DNA of 64,000 nucleotides from Acinetobacter corruptisaponis (GCF_030053775.1 NZ_CP125669.1:434001-498000); one strand, 5' to 3'; positions 1 to 8,904 are shown, counted from the stretch's first letter. The notes: a model not told the origin generated them from the letters alone. Made by a program: numbers and translations.

Positions 1-1173
1 GTGGCCATGGCCTGTGTTATAGAATACTCGCGAATGATTTCCCTGTTTCACGACTGGCATCATATTTGGCATCATGGGACGTAGGCCTGCCCAAGGAATA
101 ACATGCTCAGTTGAAATGTCAAAGTTTTGATTTACCCAGTTGATCAAAGGCTGGATTCGGTCAGCCCGAATATCACGGTTATAGCCATTAAACTCAGCCG
201 TTCCTGCAACACGCAAACGATCTACCCCTAAACGTGAAGTAACGATTTTTGCACTTTCATCCAGCAAACTCACCCACGGCGCATTATTGATACTACGCTC
301 ATCTTTAAGTTGCACTGTAATCGAATAACCTTTTACTGGATAAACATTCACCCGATCTCCCAGCATATCCGCCAGTTGATAACTCCCAACGCCACCACAC
401 ACCAGCACTGCATCTGCTTCGATTTCCACATATTCCTTAGCATCTGTATGCATGTTTTCTGAGCTATTTTTACAGTGGATGATCACCTTATCCTGCATAT
501 ATTTCACATTGACCACATCCAGACCAAAACGATAGATCACACCATATTGCTGCGTTTTTTCTGCAAGCCCAACTGAGTATTTATGAATGTCACCTGTTGC
601 ATCACTTGAAGTGTAATAACCGCCAAAATACTGACCTGTCAAGGTCGGCTCGATTGCTTTCATTTCTTCAGGTGTAATTGCATAACGTTCCAGCTTTCCC
701 TCAACCAGAACATCATTGACCTGCTTGGCAATTTGATAGTCTGCCTCAGTGTGGTACATATGCAAAATGCCACGTTTTTCCAGATCAAAAGAAATATTTT
801 CCTTTTCGGCAATTTCAAATAAGCGTTGTCTTGCCAATAATGCCAACCGAACAGTTTCAATGGTGTTAGCTTTATAATTTTTGATATGGGTTAAAAACTC
901 AACCAGCCAACGGTACTTATGCAGACTAAAAGATGGGTTGAGCAATAATGGTGCATCTTTTTTACTCATCCACTTGATACCCTTGAGTACCGTTGCTTTC
1001 TGATTCCAGACTTCAGCATTGCAGGCGGACAACTGCCCACCATTGGCAAAAGAAGTCTCCATTGCAGGAAAGAGATGTCTGTCAATCACCGTGACCTGAT
1101 AACCCAGTTTTATTAATTCATAGGCAGAGGTAACGCCTGTAATTCCCGCACCGATCACAACAATATGAGGCAT
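1..1173 (-). CDS. dadA: D-amino-acid dehydrogenase, FAD-dependent (3' end outside window)
   Basis: The first 391 residues of a DadA/glycine-oxidase-type flavoprotein are visible; the C-terminus lies beyond base 1. The N-terminus carries the Rossmann dinucleotide-binding motif VIGAGITGV, followed by a SFANGGQLS stretch typical of DadA. Near the window edge an AGLRPMMP segment matches the conserved C-terminal FAD-contacting region. Members oxidise D-amino acids to 2-oxo acids and pass electrons to the respiratory chain at the inner membrane. The ATG at 1173 is preceded by AAGGAGT at good spacing. The exact substrate cannot be read from sequence; D-alanine is the usual one. Confidence 0.85.
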   Translation of the reverse strand, partial: MPHIVVIGAGITGVTSAYELIKLGYQVTVIDRHLFPAMETSFANGGQLSACNAEVWNQKATVLKGIKWMSKKDAPLLLNPSFSLHKYRWLVEFLTHIKNYKANTIETVRLALLARQRLFEIAEKENISFDLEKRGILHMYHTEADYQIAKQVNDVLVEGKLERYAITPEEMKAIEPTLTGQYFGGYYTSSDATGDIHKYSVGLAEKTQQYGVIYRFGLDVVNVKYMQDKVIIHCKNSSENMHTDAKEYVEIEADAVLVCGGVGSYQLADMLGDRVNVYPVKGYSITVQLKDERSINNAPWVSLLDESAKIVTSRLGVDRLRVAGTAEFNGYNRDIRADRIQPLINWVNQNFDISTEHVIPWAGLRPMMPNMMPVVKQGNHSRVFYNTGHGH

Positions 1174-1248
1174 AGCAAACTCCTTGAAATGCAAGGCATT
1201 TCATAATAAGCAATATATATGCCGCGTGGTTCTATAAAGATGAGTCAA

Positions 1249-1273
1249 TAAAAAAGCAGACCTAAGTCTGCTT
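1249..1273 (-). terminator. Intrinsic terminator after the 163-aa hypothetical gene
   Basis: An 8-bp stem (AAGCAGAC with GTCTGCTT) and a 4-base loop are followed by a run of six Ts on the minus strand. It lies 8 bases past the stop of the gene ending at 1281. Confidence 0.8.
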
Positions 1274-1280
1274 ACCCATC

Positions 1281-1772
1281 TTAAAACTTACATTGCAGAA
1301 TTTGCTCTGAGAACAGACTTTTCCATTGTTCACGCAAAGTCGGCAAATAGAACTTCTCACCAATCATGACCAGTTCCGCATCAATCAAGGCATGAATTTC
1401 ATGCATGAGTATATAATCCAAAACAATAAGTGAGAGTTCAGGATGTTTCTGGGAAATTTGCTTACGTCTAACTTGAGCTTTTTTTACCAATTCATTGGCA
1501 AAGTTTTTGTCTTTATAGGTGGTTATTGCACTTAAACGAAGTTCAATAATACCCCAGCCCTCTAATAATTTTTTAAAAACCTCAAAATCTTTGGTAGTTG
1601 CTTCCCATGTCACATTTTCCAGATTATTGTCTTCTGGCAACACAGGTAACAACAGGTCCGCCGTACTTGGAAAAATTTTCTTTAGATTCAACAAAAACTT
1701 GACAGGATTTTCATGAGACAGACCAGAATATTGAATATGAGTTTGAGTATCTGTCAAATAAATATTAAGCAT
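1281..1772 (-). CDS. Hypothetical protein, 163 aa
   Basis: I do not recognise this protein. It is a soluble, mixed-charge protein with no signal peptide or membrane segment. A leucine-rich middle (residues about 40-75) is followed by a lysine- and arginine-rich stretch and then a mostly helical C-terminus. Its own terminator follows directly, and a palindromic repeat lies upstream, so it is probably transcribed alone. The ATG start at 1772 is the only reasonable one, although no strong ribosome site is visible before it. Confidence 0.6.
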   Translation of the reverse strand: MLNIYLTDTQTHIQYSGLSHENPVKFLLNLKKIFPSTADLLLPVLPEDNNLENVTWEATTKDFEVFKKLLEGWGIIELRLSAITTYKDKNFANELVKKAQVRRKQISQKHPELSLIVLDYILMHEIHALIDAELVMIGEKFYLPTLREQWKSLFSEQILQCKF

Positions 1773-1869
1773 AATAAAGCAATGGTCTAGTCAATCAAAC
1801 GGATATTGTACGCACTTGTAGGCGAGAAGTACACTTCGCAAGGGCAACCATCCCATGCTTCTCAAAACA

Positions 1870-1896
1870 GTAGGGGCGTATACAATACGCCCCTAC
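1870..1896. repeat. REP-like palindrome, copy 1
   Basis: A 12-bp perfect inverted repeat (GTAGGGGCGTAT with ATACGCCCCTAC) encloses the three bases ACA. It lies between fumC and the 163-aa gene. A partial copy sharing 22 bases occurs at 5674-5695 before tusE. It may form a hairpin in transcripts of either strand. Confidence 0.75.
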
Positions 1897-1905
1897 TATC
1901 CATAC

Positions 1906-3300
1906 TTATTTACTACTCGGTGCAATCATCTGCTCAGGACGAACCACTTCATCAAATTGTTCAGCAGTTACCAAGCCCAGTTCAACCGCAACCTGTTTTA
2001 AGGTCTTGTTTTCCTTATACGCTGTTTTAGCGACTTTGGCAGAGTTTTCATAACCAATGACAGGGTTTAATGCAGTCACCAACATCAGTGAATTATGCAG
2101 GAAATAATCAATTTTCTCACGATTTGGTTCAATTCCTACCGCACAGTGATCGTTGAAACTATTACATGCATCACCGAGCAACTGGATTGATTGCAATAAG
2201 TTGTAGGCAATCACTGGCATAAACACGTTGAGCTCGAAGTTACCAGATGCACCAGCAACATTAATGGTGGTGTCATTGCCCAAAACCTGAGCCACCACCA
2301 TGGTCATGGCTTCACTTTGTGTCGGATTCACCTTACCAGGCATGATACTTGAGCCTGGTTCATTTTCAGGAATACGGATTTCCCCAAAACCACAACGAGG
2401 ACCACTTGCTAACCAGCGAATGTCATTGGCAATTTTATTTAAGCTTGCTGCCAAAGTTTTTAATGCACCAGATGCAAAAACTGCGGCATCACGTCCTGCT
2501 AAAGCCTCAAATTTATTGGGTGCCGTTACGAATGGTAAGCCTGTCAGCCCAGCTAACTGTTCTGCGGCTTTTACGGCATAATCAGGATGAGCATTAAGTC
2601 CTGTACCCACCGCCGTTCCGCCTAAAGGCAATTCATATAAACCTGCAAGCGCCTGATGTAGACGCTTTAAGCCATGATCCAGTTGTGACACATAACCGCT
2701 AAATTCCTGCCCTAGCGTTAATGGAGTCGCATCCTGTAAGTGGGTACGTCCAATTTTGACAATATCATCAAACTCTTCAGATTTACGTTGTAAAGTTTGT
2801 TTGAGTTTCTCAACCGCAGGGATCAGTAATTCATTGATTTGCAGACTTGCGGCAACATGGATTGCGGTTGGGAAAGAATCATTGGTGGATTGTGCACGGT
2901 TGACATGATCATTTGGATGAACAGGTTTTTGCGCGCCCAAAGCTTGCCCTAGTTTCTGGTTGGCAATATTGGCAATAACCTCATTACAGTTCATGTTGCT
3001 TTGCGTACCAGAACCTGTCTGCCATACCACCAATGGAAACTGAGCATCCCATTGCCCAGCAATCACTTCTTCAGCAGCACCCACAATATATTGACTTAAT
3101 TCTTCAGGCAGTTGTTTAAGTTCTGCATTGGTGATGGCAGCAGCTTTTTTTACAAGACCCATTGCACGAATCATCGCACGGGGTAAGCGTTCCTGACCTA
3201 TTTTAAAGTTTTGTAAACTTCTTTGCGTTTGCGCACCCCACAAGGCTTCATTTGGAACCTCAATTTCACCCATGGTATCGTGTTCAATTCGCATGTGCAT
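1906..3300 (-). CDS. fumC: Fumarate hydratase class II
   Basis: FumC interconverts fumarate and malate in the TCA cycle without an iron-sulfur cluster. The 464-residue length is standard. The superfamily signature [11 protein letters not shown] (about residue 317) is intact, as are the SGTQSNMN region near residue 97 and [10 protein letters not shown] near residue 183. It is monocistronic by layout, with a repeat downstream and a gap of about 200 bases upstream. A Fur-like box sits about 130 bases before the start, which fits use of this iron-independent fumarase when iron is short. The regulatory part is inference. Confidence 0.97.
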   Translation of the reverse strand: MHMRIEHDTMGEIEVPNEALWGAQTQRSLQNFKIGQERLPRAMIRAMGLVKKAAAITNAELKQLPEELSQYIVGAAEEVIAGQWDAQFPLVVWQTGSGTQSNMNCNEVIANIANQKLGQALGAQKPVHPNDHVNRAQSTNDSFPTAIHVAASLQINELLIPAVEKLKQTLQRKSEEFDDIVKIGRTHLQDATPLTLGQEFSGYVSQLDHGLKRLHQALAGLYELPLGGTAVGTGLNAHPDYAVKAAEQLAGLTGLPFVTAPNKFEALAGRDAAVFASGALKTLAASLNKIANDIRWLASGPRCGFGEIRIPENEPGSSIMPGKVNPTQSEAMTMVVAQVLGNDTTINVAGASGNFELNVFMPVIAYNLLQSIQLLGDACNSFNDHCAVGIEPNREKIDYFLHNSLMLVTALNPVIGYENSAKVAKTAYKENKTLKQVAVELGLVTAEQFDEVVRPEQMIAPSSK

Positions 3301-3429
3301 AACAACCTCTGCTCTATCTTGGTAAGAATTTTCACGGGCTGAAGCAAATAGATGCCTTGGCTAGCTAATATTGATGTTCATCAAGGATATTCAACAAACC
3401 GCCTTATTATCCCCAAATGGCTTAAAAAT

Positions 3430-3448
3430 GTAAATAATAATCATTATC
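3430..3448 (-). promoter_or_regulatory. Fur-box-like site upstream of fumC
   Basis: The 19 bases ending in AATAATCATTATC agree with the Fur consensus GATAATGATAATCATTATC at 16 of 19 positions. The site lies about 130 bp before fumC in the gap between fumC and the epimerase-like gene. Binding has not been shown here. Confidence 0.5.
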
Positions 3449-3505
3449 CAAAATCTATTACCAGCTTTAATGGACTGTATTCGTAATCATAAAGCGACAG
3501 CAGAC

Positions 3506-4513
3506 TTAGTTACCTTTTAGTGTATTTAGGTAAAAACGCCATTCATCTTCAATCATTTGTGTTAAGGATCGTTTCGGTGTCCATGCAAGCACCTTTTCTG
3601 CTTTATCAATGTTTGCCCCTAGTTGAGCCAATTCCTCATGTTGATAAACTGCGGGCTGAACCCGAATTTCGGACTGGGTTACTTTGGTAACTTCATCTAA
3701 TAAACCTTGAATAGAGGTAGTTTTTGAGTGGGCGATATTAAAGGCCTCTAAACAACCAACTTGTGTTTCCAGCCACTTTAAGCCTGCCAATACAGCATCG
3801 CAGACATCCAGTACATGCAAGAAGCTTCGTTCAACCGTACCATCTTTAGTCTGTGCCTGATTTTGCAACTCAATGCAATCACGTTGCATTGCAGCCACCT
3901 GCAAAGCTAGAGGCACAATATTCTTCGGTAATTGAACGACATATTCACCCAATACCCCATGTTCAAAGGCACCGACAATATTGGACAACCGCAGGTTAAT
4001 GATCTTCCATTCATGGTCAACCCTGTAGGTATCCGCAATAATATCCTCCACCATTTGCTGGGTACGAATATAGGGATTGGCATAGTGATAATTAAATTCA
4101 GTCTCCTCGGAAAGTTCCGAATCAGACTTTCCATAGACCGCCACGCTGGATAGGTTGATGAGCTGTCTCACCCCCATTCGTTGCATGGCACGCAATAAGC
4201 TCATGATACAACTGACATTATCATTATAATATTCAAGAGGTTTTAAAACCGATTCCTCCAGCGATTTAAAGCTTGCAGTATGAACCACCGCATCTATGGA
4301 ATATTGTTCAAACACCTTATTTAAGGCAGGCGTGTTGCGTACATCCAGCTTTGCAAAAGGAATATACATGCCTGAGATATACTCCAGACGTTCCAGAGTC
4401 TGTAATGTTGAATTGGCCAGATTATCAACAATGACAATTTCGTGCCCACGAGCCAGTAAACTCAAAGCAATATGTGAACCGATAAAGCCTAAACCACCTG
4501 TCACCAAAATCAT
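3506..4513 (-). CDS. NAD-dependent epimerase/dehydratase, GalE-like, atypical active site
   Basis: This is an extended short-chain dehydrogenase of 335 residues. It has the glycine motif TGGLGFIGSH at the N-terminus for NAD and the SSVAVYG segment supplying the usual catalytic serine. The GalE-type PYxxxK motif reads PYIRTQ, so the tyrosine is kept but the lysine is replaced by glutamine. The downstream GTVERSFLHV segment corresponds to GTGVRDYIHV of GalE. UDP-sugar 4-epimerase is the nearest family, but the missing lysine makes normal epimerase chemistry doubtful. It is divergent from tusD. Confidence 0.8.
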   Translation of the reverse strand: MILVTGGLGFIGSHIALSLLARGHEIVIVDNLANSTLQTLERLEYISGMYIPFAKLDVRNTPALNKVFEQYSIDAVVHTASFKSLEESVLKPLEYYNDNVSCIMSLLRAMQRMGVRQLINLSSVAVYGKSDSELSEETEFNYHYANPYIRTQQMVEDIIADTYRVDHEWKIINLRLSNIVGAFEHGVLGEYVVQLPKNIVPLALQVAAMQRDCIELQNQAQTKDGTVERSFLHVLDVCDAVLAGLKWLETQVGCLEAFNIAHSKTTSIQGLLDEVTKVTQSEIRVQPAVYQHEELAQLGANIDKAEKVLAWTPKRSLTQMIEDEWRFYLNTLKGN

Positions 4514-4578
4514 TGTATAATTACCTTCTTTTTAATATGTCCATCTTTATTTTTGCCTATGACCATAGTGAATGTTCC

Positions 4579-4947
4579 ATGAGTACACTACTGTTAATTA
4601 CCTCAGCACCTACTTCAATGATGGCCTGGCATGCATTTGGTTTAGCACAGGCATTACAAAATAAGCACGAGGAATTTCGTGTCTTCTTTTACCAGGACGG
4701 TGTTCAGGTTGCGAACGATTTACAGTGGTTTCCTGATGATCAGCGCAACCTAAAACTGGAATGGCAAAAGCTTGGCATTCGACTCCCTGTCTGTGTCAGT
4801 GCTGCCCTTGCTCGGGGAATCACTGACGCCAGCAATGCACAACGTCATTCACTTCAACAGCACAACCTGGCCCAGGGTTTTGAGCTGGTTGGGCTTGGAG
4901 AACTTGCCGATGCTGTACAAAGCTGTTCTCGTCTAATTCAATTCTAG
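4579..4947 (+). CDS. tusD: Sulfurtransferase TusD (DsrE family)
   Basis: TusD forms the TusBCD complex that relays persulfide sulfur from TusA to TusE for 2-thiolation of wobble uridine in tRNA. The protein is 122 aa from the ATG at 4579. The conserved cysteine is C72 in LPVCVSAALARG, matching the active cysteine of TusD. An upstream in-frame ATG at 4513 would add 22 residues that do not resemble the family, so the inner start is preferred. tusC, tusB and tusE follow in order. Confidence 0.85.
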   Translation: MSTLLLITSAPTSMMAWHAFGLAQALQNKHEEFRVFFYQDGVQVANDLQWFPDDQRNLKLEWQKLGIRLPVCVSAALARGITDASNAQRHSLQQHNLAQGFELVGLGELADAVQSCSRLIQF

Positions 4948-4991
4948 ATCAAGTTCTTTATATAGCGTGTTGCTTTTAAAAGGTAAATTGT

Positions 4992-5342
4992 GTGAAAACT
5001 GTACTCGTCATCCTAACGCAGCCCAATTTAACCAGTTTGCAGGTCAATGAAAGCTTGTCTGCAACTATGGTTTTAGCAACCTTTGGTATTTCTGTCAAAG
5101 TATTATTAAAGGATGCCGCACTGAGTTTATTGAACAATCAATTAGCATTCGACCAGTTCACGCAGGCCTTTAAAATTGCCGCCAATATGGTGGAAAGTTT
5201 TGAGTTTTACGATTTAACCCCAATTTTGGTTGAAAGCAAAAATCAACAATTGACTATCGTCAAAAATACAGATCAGGACATTGAATTTATTGATATTCAT
5301 CCTGAATTTATTCAGTCATTTGATCATATACTGTATTGGTAA
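4992..5342 (+). CDS. tusC: TusC-like sulfur relay subunit (DsrF family)
   Basis: This is a 116-residue DsrE/DsrF-like protein between tusD and a DsrH-like gene, the usual position of TusC. TusC is a structural partner in the TusBCD hexamer and does not carry the transferred sulfur; no cysteine is seen in this one. It starts with GTG. Sequence similarity to enteric TusC is modest, so position in the operon carries much of the call. Confidence 0.75.
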   Translation: MKTVLVILTQPNLTSLQVNESLSATMVLATFGISVKVLLKDAALSLLNNQLAFDQFTQAFKIAANMVESFEFYDLTPILVESKNQQLTIVKNTDQDIEFIDIHPEFIQSFDHILYW

Positions 5343-5353
5343 GGGATTCGCTC

Positions 5354-5638
5354 ATGAAAAATCCAACCTTGTTTCTCGTCCAATCTCCTTATAACAATGT
5401 CAATAAAATTTTAGATGAGTTAGCACACATGGCAAAAGTGGATGACCATATTGTGATGATGGGTGATTCAGTGTTACAAGTCACAGATGCAGTTGTGGAT
5501 ACTTACCCGAATATCTATTGTCTAAGCAATGAACAAAGTTTATTGCAGGATAACCTGAAAGAGCGTGTAAACATTCTGGAATATGCTCAATTTGCAAATT
5601 TAGTATTACAGTTTCAGCGTTGTATTACGTTGAAATGA
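5354..5638 (+). CDS. tusB: TusB-like sulfur relay subunit (DsrH family)
   Basis: This is a 94-residue protein that fits DsrH/TusB in size, in the pattern FLVQSPYNN at the start and in order after tusC. TusB is the third subunit of the TusBCD complex. The ATG at 5354 is preceded by AAGGGATTCGCTC, a usable ribosome site. An ATG at 5336 overlapping the tusC end is less likely. The gap to tusC is only 11 bases, so the two are surely co-transcribed. Confidence 0.72.
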   Translation: MKNPTLFLVQSPYNNVNKILDELAHMAKVDDHIVMMGDSVLQVTDAVVDTYPNIYCLSNEQSLLQDNLKERVNILEYAQFANLVLQFQRCITLK

Positions 5639-5673
5639 ATATATCGTTAATTTAGTGATACCCATAAATTATT

Positions 5674-5695
5674 GGCGTATACAATACGCCCCTAC
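5674..5695. repeat. REP-like palindrome, copy 2 (partial)
   Basis: The core GGCGTAT-ACA-ATACGCC and the flanking CCTAC repeat the element at 1870-1896. Here the left arm is shortened to 7 bp. It lies just before the tusE start and may affect tusE translation or tusB message stability. Confidence 0.65.
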
Positions 5696-5707
5696 TTAGG
5701 CTATTTT

Positions 5708-6019
5708 ATGCATTTAGAGTTAGACCAAGATGGTCATTTGGTTGATTACACCATCTGGAATCAGCAAGTTGCTCAGGAACTTGCTAAATCTTTGGATTTA
5801 GAGCTGACAGAATGGCATTTTGATATTCTCAATGCTGTACGGCAGTTTTATCAGCAGTTTGGGCACTCACCTGCAACACGCCCCCTGATCAAATTTTTGA
5901 TGAAGACGGTAGATCCTGAAATCAATAATGCTGAGCTACAGCAAAAGTTTAATACAGGTCTAGTCGCCCGACATTTAAGTCGCTTGGCTGGCGTTCCCAA
6001 ACCTGCCAATTGTTTATAA
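5708..6019 (+). CDS. tusE: Sulfurtransferase TusE (DsrC family)
   Basis: TusE accepts sulfur from TusBCD and delivers it to MnmA for s2U34 tRNA modification. The 103-residue protein ends GVPKPANCL, keeping the essential penultimate cysteine in the family's GxPKPxxC tail. The DsrC fold pattern (ELTEWHFDILNAVRQFYQQFGHSP) is spread over residues 32-55. The ATG at 5708 gives the family length. A TTG at 5672 would read through the palindromic repeat and is rejected. Confidence 0.9.
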   Translation: MHLELDQDGHLVDYTIWNQQVAQELAKSLDLELTEWHFDILNAVRQFYQQFGHSPATRPLIKFLMKTVDPEINNAELQQKFNTGLVARHLSRLAGVPKPANCL

Positions 6020-6035
6020 TTTTTGAATCTACGAA

Positions 6036-6899
6036 TTAAGCGAATTTTTTGGCACAGGCAACGCAGGCAATTACGGTTATGGTGACCGCGAACATGGCTG
6101 GACTGACTTGCTCATGCAATAAAATGGCGGCAATCATCAAACCCAATATAGGCTGCAATAGTTGCAACTGCCCAACTGTCGCAATACCGCCTTGGGCCAA
6201 GCCTTTATACCAAAAGAAAAAACCAATCAGCATACTAAACAGCGAAACATAAGCCAGCCCAAGTTTTGATGAAAATGAAATTTGATCAAAATTAACTGGC
6301 ATATATAGACATGAAATCAACAGCATCAATGGGAAAGTCATAATCAATGCCCAGCAAATGACTTGCCAACCGCCCAGATGCCTTGATAATTTTCCCCCCT
6401 CTGCATAGCCAAAGCCACAAAGCAGTATCGCAATTAGCATGAAAATATCACCATAGTTGAATGACCAGTTTCCTGCTTGAATCAACATATATCCAAAAAC
6501 CAGTGAACTACCTAAAATAGCAAATAGCCAAAATACTAAACTTGGTTTCTCACCACTACGCAAGACACCAAAAATCGCCGTTGCCAAGGGTAATAAACCA
6601 ATAAAAACAATGGAGTGTGCAGCACTCATATATTGAAGTGCCAAAGAGGTAAATAGTGGAAAGCCAACCACCACCCCAATTGCAACATAAAATAAAGCAA
6701 GCCAGTCTTTTTTCTCAGGCAATTTCTGTCGCGATAATAAAATCAGCACTAAACCCAGCATCCCTGCAATTGCAGCTCTGGCAGCTGTTAAAAATGTGGG
6801 GCTGAAATCCATCACAGCCACACGTGTAGCAGGCAATGTTCCAGAGAAGATAATGATCCCGATCAAACCATTTAACCAGCCCTGACTCGTATTCTTCAT
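6036..6899 (-). CDS. EamA/DMT-family transporter
   Basis: The 287-residue integral membrane protein has about ten hydrophobic helices arranged as two EamA repeats, the architecture of drug/metabolite exporters. The start at 6899 is chosen because GGAG lies exactly 7 bases upstream; ATG codons further out have no such site. It is transcribed divergently from a MocR-type regulator, and the shared gap holds several palindromes. Family members export amino acids or related metabolites, and the partner's PLP-binding domain hints at an amine or amino-acid-like ligand. The substrate is unknown. Confidence 0.85.
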   Translation of the reverse strand: MKNTSQGWLNGLIGIIIFSGTLPATRVAVMDFSPTFLTAARAAIAGMLGLVLILLSRQKLPEKKDWLALFYVAIGVVVGFPLFTSLALQYMSAAHSIVFIGLLPLATAIFGVLRSGEKPSLVFWLFAILGSSLVFGYMLIQAGNWSFNYGDIFMLIAILLCGFGYAEGGKLSRHLGGWQVICWALIMTFPLMLLISCLYMPVNFDQISFSSKLGLAYVSLFSMLIGFFFWYKGLAQGGIATVGQLQLLQPILGLMIAAILLHEQVSPAMFAVTITVIACVACAKKFA

Positions 6900-6938
6900 T
6901 TTCATTCTCCAAATTTGTATGGAGAATTTAAACTGTGA

Positions 6939-6956
6939 TATGGTGAGTTCACCATA
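6939..6956. promoter_or_regulatory. Palindromic operator candidate TATGGTGA-GT-TCACCATA
   Basis: A perfect 8-bp inverted repeat with a 2-base centre lies 40 bp upstream of the EamA start, in the gap shared with the MocR-type gene. It is a plausible operator for that regulator. Confidence 0.55.
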
Positions 6957-6960
6957 CACA

Positions 6961-6999
6961 ATACAGTACAATTTTAAATAACTGTATTGGTATATATAC
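6961..6999. promoter_or_regulatory. Second inverted repeat and GGTATATATACC palindrome
   Basis: ATACAGT and ACTGTAT are inverted with a 13-base spacer (6961-6987), directly followed by the 12-base palindrome GGTATATATACC (6988-6999). Both lie in the promoter gap between the EamA exporter and the MocR-type gene. The palindrome may overlap a -10 element. Confidence 0.45.
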
Positions 7000-7022
7000 C
7001 CACACAGCTAGAATAGGCCAAG

Positions 7023-8417
7023 ATGAAAACCACAAAAATTGATTTCGTTATCCAGCATATCAATGAACAAATCAAGAATCGCTCATTGATGCCAGGTTCT
7101 CGTCTTCCCTCGGTACGCGCTTTGGCTGGCTTGTTAAACCTGTCTATCTCCACCATTGTTGAAGCCTACGAACGGCTTGCAGCGCAAGGCTTGATTGAGG
7201 CAAAAACAGGTTCAGGTTTCTTTGTCGCTGGGCCAATTGCGCCTTTATCAATTTCTGAAATCCATCCCAAGATTGACCGAAGTATTGACCCGTTATGGAT
7301 TTCAAGACAGGCTTTGGAAGCAAAACAAGATATTTTAAAACCTGGATGTGGCTGGTTACCTGATGACTGGATGCCGCATGAAAACATTCGTAAGGCGATT
7401 CGAAAAATATCCAAGGCCAATAATAGTATCTTGACTGATTACTCAACCCCGCTTGGACTTCCAGCTTTGCGTGAGTTACTGTCCCGTAGAATTCTGGCTA
7501 AAGGCATTGAGGTTGTTCCCAATCAAATCCTACTTACGGATTCAGGTACACAGGCCATTGATCTCATTTGTCGCTATTTCTTAAAACCAAATGATGTGGT
7601 TCTGGTTGATGACCCTTGTTATTTTAATTTCCATGCCTTACTTAAGGTTCATCAGGTTCAAATCATTGGTATTCCCTACACGCAAACAGGGCCAGATTTG
7701 ACGGTATTTGCAGATGCGATTAAAAATTATAATCCGCGTTTATATATCACAAATTCAGGCATTCATAATCCAACGGGTGCGGTGCTGACTGCTTCAACGG
7801 CTTATCAGGTTTTAAAGCTTGTGGAGCAGTCTAATTTAATTGTGATTGAAGATGATATTTTTGCAGATCTGGAACGACATACCGCTCCACGACTCGCTGC
7901 ACTGGATGGTTTATCTCGGGTTATTCATATTGGCAGTTTTTCCAAAACCTTATCAGGCTCAGTCCGTACAGGTTATATTGCGACAAAACCCGAATGGATT
8001 GAGGACCTAACCGATATCAAAATTGCAACCAGTTTTGGGGGCAATAATTTATCTGCTGAAATCTTGTTTGCTGCATTAACCGACAGTCATTACCGTAAGT
8101 ATTTGGAAGAGTTGAAAATACGCTTGGCGAAAGCCATGGACTCGACCATCAAGCAGCTAGAAAAACTTGGCATCAACCTCTGGATTAAACCACAAGCAGG
8201 ATTGTTTTTATGGTGTAAATTGCCTGAACATTCAGATACAGCGAGGATTGCCCAGACCTGCCTGGAGCAAGGTGTGATCTTGGCGCCTGGCAATGCCTTT
8301 AGCCAAAGCCAGAATTTTAAAAACTTTATTCGTTTTAACGTTGCACAATGCCAGGATTCAAGAATTTTTGAAGTTCTATCCCATGCCATTCAACAGGAGA
8401 TAGAACAGTCAGAATGA
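7023..8417 (+). CDS. MocR/PdxR-type regulator (GntR HTH plus aminotransferase domain)
   Basis: Residues 1-70 form a GntR winged helix (SRLPSVRALAGLLNLSISTIVEAYERL). Residues about 110-460 form a class I aminotransferase fold. SFSKTLSGSVRTGYI carries the lysine expected to bind pyridoxal phosphate. The 464-residue length is typical for MocR proteins, which use the aminotransferase domain as a ligand sensor. An AGG precedes the ATG. It probably controls the divergent EamA exporter through the palindromes between them. The true ligand cannot be told. Confidence 0.88.
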   Translation: MKTTKIDFVIQHINEQIKNRSLMPGSRLPSVRALAGLLNLSISTIVEAYERLAAQGLIEAKTGSGFFVAGPIAPLSISEIHPKIDRSIDPLWISRQALEAKQDILKPGCGWLPDDWMPHENIRKAIRKISKANNSILTDYSTPLGLPALRELLSRRILAKGIEVVPNQILLTDSGTQAIDLICRYFLKPNDVVLVDDPCYFNFHALLKVHQVQIIGIPYTQTGPDLTVFADAIKNYNPRLYITNSGIHNPTGAVLTASTAYQVLKLVEQSNLIVIEDDIFADLERHTAPRLAALDGLSRVIHIGSFSKTLSGSVRTGYIATKPEWIEDLTDIKIATSFGGNNLSAEILFAALTDSHYRKYLEELKIRLAKAMDSTIKQLEKLGINLWIKPQAGLFLWCKLPEHSDTARIAQTCLEQGVILAPGNAFSQSQNFKNFIRFNVAQCQDSRIFEVLSHAIQQEIEQSE

Positions 8418-8421
8418 TGAA

Positions 8422-8904
8422 TCAGGCGCTTTTTTGCTTTTGTTCAACAAATGCAAAATAACCTGGGCCAGCAGCCACCTTTACCTCTTTCACATCAATA
8501 GGTTCATTACATTCTGAACAAACAACCTTTGAGTTAAATTTATGACCACAGGTTTTATGGGTAAATTCAATCGGTTTACCCAAGCCCATATCCATCCATT
8601 TATCGGCCCATTGCACCATTGCCAGAATAATCGGGTACAAGTCCAAACCTTTATCGGTAAGCTGATATTCAAAACGTTCCTGACGCTCCACATAAGGAAC
8701 TTTGGTTAAAATTCCATGCTCAACCAGACGCTTTAACCGTTCTGAAAGGACATGACGTGTGAGTCCCAAACTACGCTGGAAGTCATCAAAACGGCGTATA
8801 CCCATAAATGCATTGCGCAAGATCAGCATGGTCCAGCGGTCACCCAATACTGAAAGCGTCCGCGCCACTGAACATGGTTGATCGCCAATCTCATCCCATT
8901 TCAT
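8422..8904 (-). CDS. HxlR-family transcriptional regulator
   Basis: The protein of about 160 aa has the HxlR winged-helix pattern: CSVARTLSVLGDRWTMLILRN near the N-terminus, then FDDFQRSLGLTRHVLSERLKRLVEHGIL. A C-terminal segment has four cysteines, one in KTCGHKF and CSEC plus a nearby residue, that could bind zinc. HxlR proteins sense redox or electrophile stress, some through the cysteine near the start, which is kept here. The ATG at 8904 is preferred to a GTG at 8913. Its stop lies 4 bases from the end of the convergent MocR-type gene. No target is evident. Confidence 0.88.
   Translation of the reverse strand: MKWDEIGDQPCSVARTLSVLGDRWTMLILRNAFMGIRRFDDFQRSLGLTRHVLSERLKRLVEHGILTKVPYVERQERFEYQLTDKGLDLYPIILAMVQWADKWMDMGLGKPIEFTHKTCGHKFNSKVVCSECNEPIDVKEVKVAAGPGYFAFVEQKQKSA

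Noticed and set aside
5672..6019. Longer TusE starting at a TTG in the palindrome
   Set aside because: The added residues come from the repeat sequence; the ATG at 5708 gives the family length.
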